A stretch of 7,609 nucleotides of DNA from Desulfobacteraceae bacterium. GTDB lineage: Bacteria > Desulfobacterota > Desulfobacteria > Desulfobacterales > Desulfobacteraceae. The notes below the pieces were generated by a model that saw only the letters and a list, made by a program, of their open reading frames with translations, was not told the origin of the DNA and searched no databases. The DNA lies in contig PIVQ01000333.1 of NCBI GenBank assembly GCA_003354055.1, forward strand, positions 1 to 7,609, read 5' to 3'. Position 1 is the first letter of the stretch. Every line of letters begins with the position of its first letter. Shown one piece after another: positions 4,632-7,609 of this stretch. The translations under genes and the position numbers were made by a program.

Positions 4632-6457
4632 TGACCGGATATACAGGGAAAATAATGCTTGTAGATCTTACTGATAAGACCATAACCTATAAACCGATGG
4701 AGGAAGAATTAATTTCAACATATCTTGGCGGCCGGGGAATTAATTCCAAATTGGTCTATGATGGATTAAAAGAGAATATAGATCCCCTTAGCCCTGAGAA
4801 TGTTCTTGTCTTCGGTGTCGGTCCCTTGGTCGGCACCATTGCTCCGGCAGCTGGTAGATATACAGTTTCATCCAAATCACCCCTGACCGGTCTCTTTGCC
4901 GATTCCAACTCCGGAGGCCATTTCGGGCCTGAGTTAAAATTTGCAGGAATTGACCATCTGGTTATTACCGGAAAATCAGATGCCCCGGTATATCTTTATA
5001 TTCAAAACAATAAAGCAGAGCTTAAGTCTGCATCTGATCTTTGGGGGCTCAATACCTGGGAAACGGAAGACTTGATCCGTCATCATCTGGGGGACAGCCG
5101 CGTCCAGGTAGCATCCATTGGTCAGGCAGGCGAAAACCTAGTCAGAATGGCATGCATTATAAACAATAAAAGCCGTGCAGCAGGACGAGCGGGATTGGGA
5201 GCCGTCATGGGCTCCAAGAATCTGAAAGCCATCGCCGTCCGTGGTTATGGGGCCGTCAATGTGGTCCATATGGACCGTTTGAAATCTCTGACAAAAGAGT
5301 TTTCGGAAAAAATAAAAAAAGAATTTTCTTATACTCTGATGTCGCAATATGGAACTCAGAATTTCACAATGGGTACTAATGTCCTGGGTGCCCTGGTAAT
5401 CCGAAATTGGTCGCAATCTGCAGATTATAATCACTTTGATAAGGTCAATCCCGTGACCATCAGGAAAAAACATTATATGAAGCAAAAAGGATGTTTCTCC
5501 TGCCCAATTGCTTGCGGGCATATTTGTGAAGTCAAAGAAGGAGAATTTGCCGGTGAAAAGGGTGGAGGGCTTGAACACGGGGTAACCACTCCATTTGGAA
5601 TCGGCTGTGGGATTTCAGATACCAATTCTTATATTCGCTTCAACAATGATTGTAACAGGTACGGTATCGATGCCCTTGAGTTCGGGCTGATGATAGGAAG
5701 CGTCATTGACTGGTTCAATCATGGATTAATCAATGGATCTACTACGAACGGTATAGATCTTGAGTGGGGAGATTATAATGGAGTCCTGAAACTTTTAAAA
5801 GCTACCGTTTATAGACAGGGTTTTGGAGATATACTGGCCATGGGGAGCATAAAGGCTGCTGAAATGGTTGGAAAAAATGCCTTGTCCTATCTTAATACCA
5901 TCAAAGGAATGAGCTGGGGGGCTGACGATGTCCGGCCCTTCAAAGGATACCTGTTATCTTTGGCGACTTCAACCCGAGGCGCAGATCATCTTAGAGGCAT
6001 GCCGACCGAAGAAGTCTTTTATTCAGTCTTTGATCCCCTCAAAGCTACATCTTATGATAAAGCCGCTCTGGTCATTCATTATCAGAGAATAAACACTTTG
6101 GCCGATGCAATGGGAATGTGCAAATTCGCCACAAAATCCTTGCTCCAGGCCATTGGGATCGAGGATATGCTGAATTTTTATAATGCAGCTACCGGAAAAA
6201 AGTTGGATTTAGCCCCTTTTATCAAAGCGGCAGACCGGATTTATAATCTTGAAAGACATATGCATGCGCAAGAAGGTATCACTCGGAAGGATGATCTCCC
6301 TGTTGGCAAATGGATCAACGAACCGATACATAACGGGCCGTTCAAAGGAGAACACATTGATCTTGTCAGTTTTAATAGATTGCTGGATGATTTTTATCAA
6401 TTGAGAGGATGGAATATTCAAACAGGCAACCCGGACATTCAAACCATATTTAAGTAA
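4631..6457 (+). CDS. aor: Tungsten-containing aldehyde:ferredoxin oxidoreductase, catalytic subunit
   Basis: The AOR family oxidises aldehydes to acids, or runs in reverse, using a tungsto-bispterin cofactor and one [4Fe-4S] cluster, with ferredoxin as partner. ATG at 4631 is chosen because AAGGAGGG (4617-4624) lies 6 nt upstream; the TTG at 4628 sits too close. The 608 residues match the family (about 605). The N-terminal AFOR domain spans about 4-208 (YTGKIMLVDLT, YLGGRGINSK, FGVGPLVGT, GRYTVSSKSPLTG, AAGRAGLGAVMGSKNLKAI). Cluster ligands are Cys288, Cys291 and Cys295 (CFSCPIAC) and Cys497 in the pterin motif DAMGMC (492-497), nearly the numbering of Pyrococcus AOR (288/291/295/494). The other pterin motif is NRYGID (342-347). 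Glu315 and His453 (STRGADHLRG) match active-site residues near tungsten. The end, LLDDFYQLRGW...GNPD, is typical, so the gene is complete. BamB-type and other AOR subfamilies are possible; substrate is unknown. It is translationally coupled to the polyferredoxin. Confidence 0.95.
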   Translation: MTGYTGKIMLVDLTDKTITYKPMEEELISTYLGGRGINSKLVYDGLKENIDPLSPENVLVFGVGPLVGTIAPAAGRYTVSSKSPLTGLFADSNSGGHFGPELKFAGIDHLVITGKSDAPVYLYIQNNKAELKSASDLWGLNTWETEDLIRHHLGDSRVQVASIGQAGENLVRMACIINNKSRAAGRAGLGAVMGSKNLKAIAVRGYGAVNVVHMDRLKSLTKEFSEKIKKEFSYTLMSQYGTQNFTMGTNVLGALVIRNWSQSADYNHFDKVNPVTIRKKHYMKQKGCFSCPIACGHICEVKEGEFAGEKGGGLEHGVTTPFGIGCGISDTNSYIRFNNDCNRYGIDALEFGLMIGSVIDWFNHGLINGSTTNGIDLEWGDYNGVLKLLKATVYRQGFGDILAMGSIKAAEMVGKNALSYLNTIKGMSWGADDVRPFKGYLLSLATSTRGADHLRGMPTEEVFYSVFDPLKATSYDKAALVIHYQRINTLADAMGMCKFATKSLLQAIGIEDMLNFYNAATGKKLDLAPFIKAADRIYNLERHMHAQEGITRKDDLPVGKWINEPIHNGPFKGEHIDLVSFNRLLDDFYQLRGWNIQTGNPDIQTIFK

Positions 6458-6597
6458 AAATAAAAGCACTTTCATTCAATTGAAATCTATTGTTATTATA
6501 GTTTTATAAAGTTCAGGTTGTCAAAAAACATCACCTACAGTCCAAAATAAGGTGAAAATTCCAATATATTTCTATTAAAAATAGAGTTAAGGTTTAT

Positions 6598-6622
6598 TAT
6601 CCTAATTGGTATTGTCAGGATA
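6598..6622. repeat. Hairpin with TATCCT/AGGATA stem
   Basis: A perfect 6-bp stem (6598-6603 with 6617-6622) encloses a 13-nt loop, AATTGGTATTGTC. The same loop sequence, with two differences, recurs in inverted orientation in the hairpin at 7081-7116. There is no U-run after it, so it is not a standard terminator. Confidence 0.4.
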
Positions 6623-6721
6623 CGTTCCAAATATCAAGAATACAATTTCTAATCTTGATCTTGTTTTGTGATATCGGATAAGCCTAAAAGGGAAGTCTAA
6701 AAAGACCGGACTACTGGCTAT

Positions 6722-6741
6722 AATCCTGGCTTTTCAGGATT
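6722..6741. repeat. Hairpin with AATCCTG/CAGGATT stem
   Basis: A perfect 7-bp stem closes a 6-nt loop (GCTTTT). GGCT (6716-6719) and AGCC (6748-6751) flank it and could extend the structure past an internal loop. It lies 265 bp after the AOR stop. No T-run follows on the plus strand, so terminator function is doubtful. Confidence 0.45.
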
Positions 6742-6955
6742 CAAAAAAGCCCCCAGACTATCTGTTAAACCGGTTGTAAAAACTTTAGGTTACCAGAAAT
6801 ATACATTACCGAAATTTTGCTGAAAAATAGTTTTAGCAAATGCAAGTAAGGTTGACTCCTGAAGACTAAACTTATCTCTATGTATCTTTACAGTTGTAAT
6901 TTAGGTTCGGGTCGGGATAATTTCCAATAAAGTTTGATTTCTTCTTGACGACCAA

Positions 6956-6969
6956 ATTCATACATGAAT
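6956..6969. promoter_or_regulatory. 14-bp palindrome ATTCAT-AC-ATGAAT, candidate operator
   Basis: A perfect 6+2+6 inverted repeat lies 5 nt after a TTGACG (6945-6950) that could be a -35 element. No good -10 lies at 17 nt (ATAGAT, or TAGATG one base further). If the promoter is real it would serve the STAS-like gene with a leader of about 200 nt. Evidence is symmetry only. Confidence 0.25.
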
Positions 6970-7080
6970 AGATGTGATATTTTAATTTTTTTGTTAAAAA
7001 CCAAACTCTAAGCAATTAAATGATTGTTTTAATTCAATGCAGGTAAAACCCAAATGTTTGTAGCTTGAAGTTATCTGGAA

Positions 7081-7116
7081 AACAGGATAACAATACTAAT
7101 TGAGGGATATCCTGTT
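7081..7116. repeat. Hairpin with AACAGGATA/TATCCTGTT stem
   Basis: A perfect 9-bp stem (7081-7089 with 7108-7116) has an 18-nt loop. It ends 61 nt before the STAS-like gene and could lie in its leader mRNA or be a regulator site. The loop on the minus strand, AATTAGTATTGTT, nearly repeats the loop of the hairpin at 6598-6622. Confidence 0.45.
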
Positions 7117-7177
7117 AGAAAAAATATCACAGATAGACAGAAAACTGCTGAACGTATTATGACTTTCGAGGTTTATT

Positions 7178-7558
7178 ATGAATGTAGAGCATGGGAAAAG
7201 TTTTCTCTCAGTTGATGGTGACATAATAACTGTTAAAGCTGTAGGGCCGTTTAATAGAGAAGGAATTGTCAAAACAACTGAAGAGCTAAAGCTATTAATT
7301 GAAAGCTTTGGTCATAAAAAATTTAAAATATTGTTCGATTGCGCAGAAGCAGAAGGGGGGCCTCCCGATGTTTTTGACAAAATTAATGAATTAAATATCT
7401 GGTTAAATAGTCAAAATATGATCGCTAAAGCTTCAGTCATAAATTTGTCGATGCAATTAGAAATTTTAGAAATCAGAAGTCCGGCAAGAAATTTACAAAA
7501 CGCCAAAGATTTTGACAATAAAAGTAGTGCGATTGCCTGGCTTAAATTGCAGTCATAA
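7178..7558 (+). CDS. Small SpoIIAA/STAS-like protein
   Basis: This encodes a 126-aa soluble protein without a signal peptide or membrane segment. GAGGT (7168-7172) lies 5 nt before the ATG at 7178. The pattern resembles SpoIIAA/STAS-like single-domain proteins: an N-terminal beta pair (SFLSVDGDIITVKAVGPF, 8-25), an amphipathic helix (EGIVKTTEELKLLIESF), a central strand ending in Asp (KFKILFDCAEAEG), and a C-terminal FDNKSSAIAWLKL, like the F.....A..WL ending common in that group. A conserved phosphorylatable Ser of the SpoIIAA type is not apparent, so a switch role cannot be claimed. Homologues of this layout often occur beside signalling proteins, but no partner is in the window; the next gene downstream may be informative. 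The gene is A+T-rich like its surroundings. The family assignment is by fold-like pattern, and an unrelated small protein is possible. Confidence 0.5.
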   Translation: MNVEHGKSFLSVDGDIITVKAVGPFNREGIVKTTEELKLLIESFGHKKFKILFDCAEAEGGPPDVFDKINELNIWLNSQNMIAKASVINLSMQLEILEIRSPARNLQNAKDFDNKSSAIAWLKLQS

Positions 7559-7570
7559 CCATAGCATTGA

Positions 7571-7609
7571 GGGAGAGTATTTTCGCAGAGTACCGCTCCC
7601 CCCCCCCCC
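7571..7609 (+). other. GGGAG/CTCCC hairpin running into a C12 homopolymer at the window end
   Basis: Thirteen bases after the STAS-like stop, GGGAG (7571-7575) can pair with CTCCC (7596-7600), and GTA with TAC inside. Twelve consecutive C (7598-7609) then reach the end of the window. There is no U-run, so it is a poor intrinsic terminator. The homopolymer may be an assembly edge. Confidence 0.35.

Larger units (their letters stand above)
6458..7177. other. 720-bp A+T-rich intergenic region without a gene
   Basis: All frames are broken by frequent stops on both strands, and no tRNA or rRNA signature is seen. No strong terminator follows the AOR stop; TTTCA-TTCAAT-TGAAA at about 6470-6487 is a weak stem. 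What it does hold are three AGGAT/ATCCT hairpins and one short palindrome (listed separately), plus a stretch at 6675-6775 with mutually exclusive pairings (GGCT at 6716-6719 can pair with AGCC at 6681-6684 or at 6748-6751). Confidence 0.55.

Noticed and set aside
5138..5578. 146-aa minus-strand open frame within AOR
   Set aside because: It is antisense to the conserved AOR coding sequence and has no domain signature; it is a shadow of the real gene.
6458..6500. Intrinsic terminator directly after AOR
   Set aside because: The only stem (TTTCA/TGAAA) is short and A+T-only, with no clear U-run after it.

Overview
The window reads as chromosomal DNA of an anaerobic, Gram-negative-type bacterium, most likely a Desulfobacterota (sulfate-reducer-like) lineage. 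This rests on inference: a murein transglycosylase MltA (outer-membrane bacteria), a relic of a type II secretion/type IV pilus ATPase, and a tungsten-type aldehyde:ferredoxin oxidoreductase (AOR) paired with a four-cluster polyferredoxin (strict or facultative anaerobes). No species can be named from the sequence alone. Base composition changes visibly along the window: the left part (mltA, less so the lipase) is G+C-rich, and everything right of about 2450 is much more A+T-rich.

Layout. Bases 1-731 (+) hold the C-terminal two thirds of mltA, cut by the window edge. A convergent lipase gene follows (822-2063, -), encoding an exported family I.5-type triacylglycerol lipase with intact catalytic triad and zinc site. 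A 1.24 kb stretch without an intact gene (2064-3304) holds the lipase promoter region with a 13-bp palindrome, a 164-bp imperfect palindrome whose outer stem is fully paired only as minus-strand RNA, and the decayed 3' end of a GspE/PilB-type ATPase gene (-) with three in-frame stops and one frameshift.

The functional core is 3243-6457 (+): three tandem 17-bp palindromic repeats, then a TetR-family regulator, a polyferredoxin and an AOR catalytic subunit. The polyferredoxin and AOR genes overlap at TGATG. The likely working model is a small aldehyde- or acid-responsive redox unit: the TetR protein binds the repeats at its own promoter, and the ferredoxin carries electrons to or from the tungstopterin/[4Fe-4S] AOR subunit. 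Effector and substrate cannot be read from the sequence.

A 720-bp A+T-rich interval (6458-7177) has no gene but carries three hairpins built on the same AGGAT/ATCCT stem, two of which share a related sequence in opposite orientation. A small gene for a SpoIIAA/STAS-like soluble protein follows (7178-7558, +). The window ends in a run of 12 C, which may be a contig edge.

The most notable items are the minus-strand-specific long palindrome, the tandem operator array of the tetR-ferredoxin-AOR unit, the ATPase relic, and the lipase with an apparently altered calcium site. No wholly new multi-gene system could be demonstrated.
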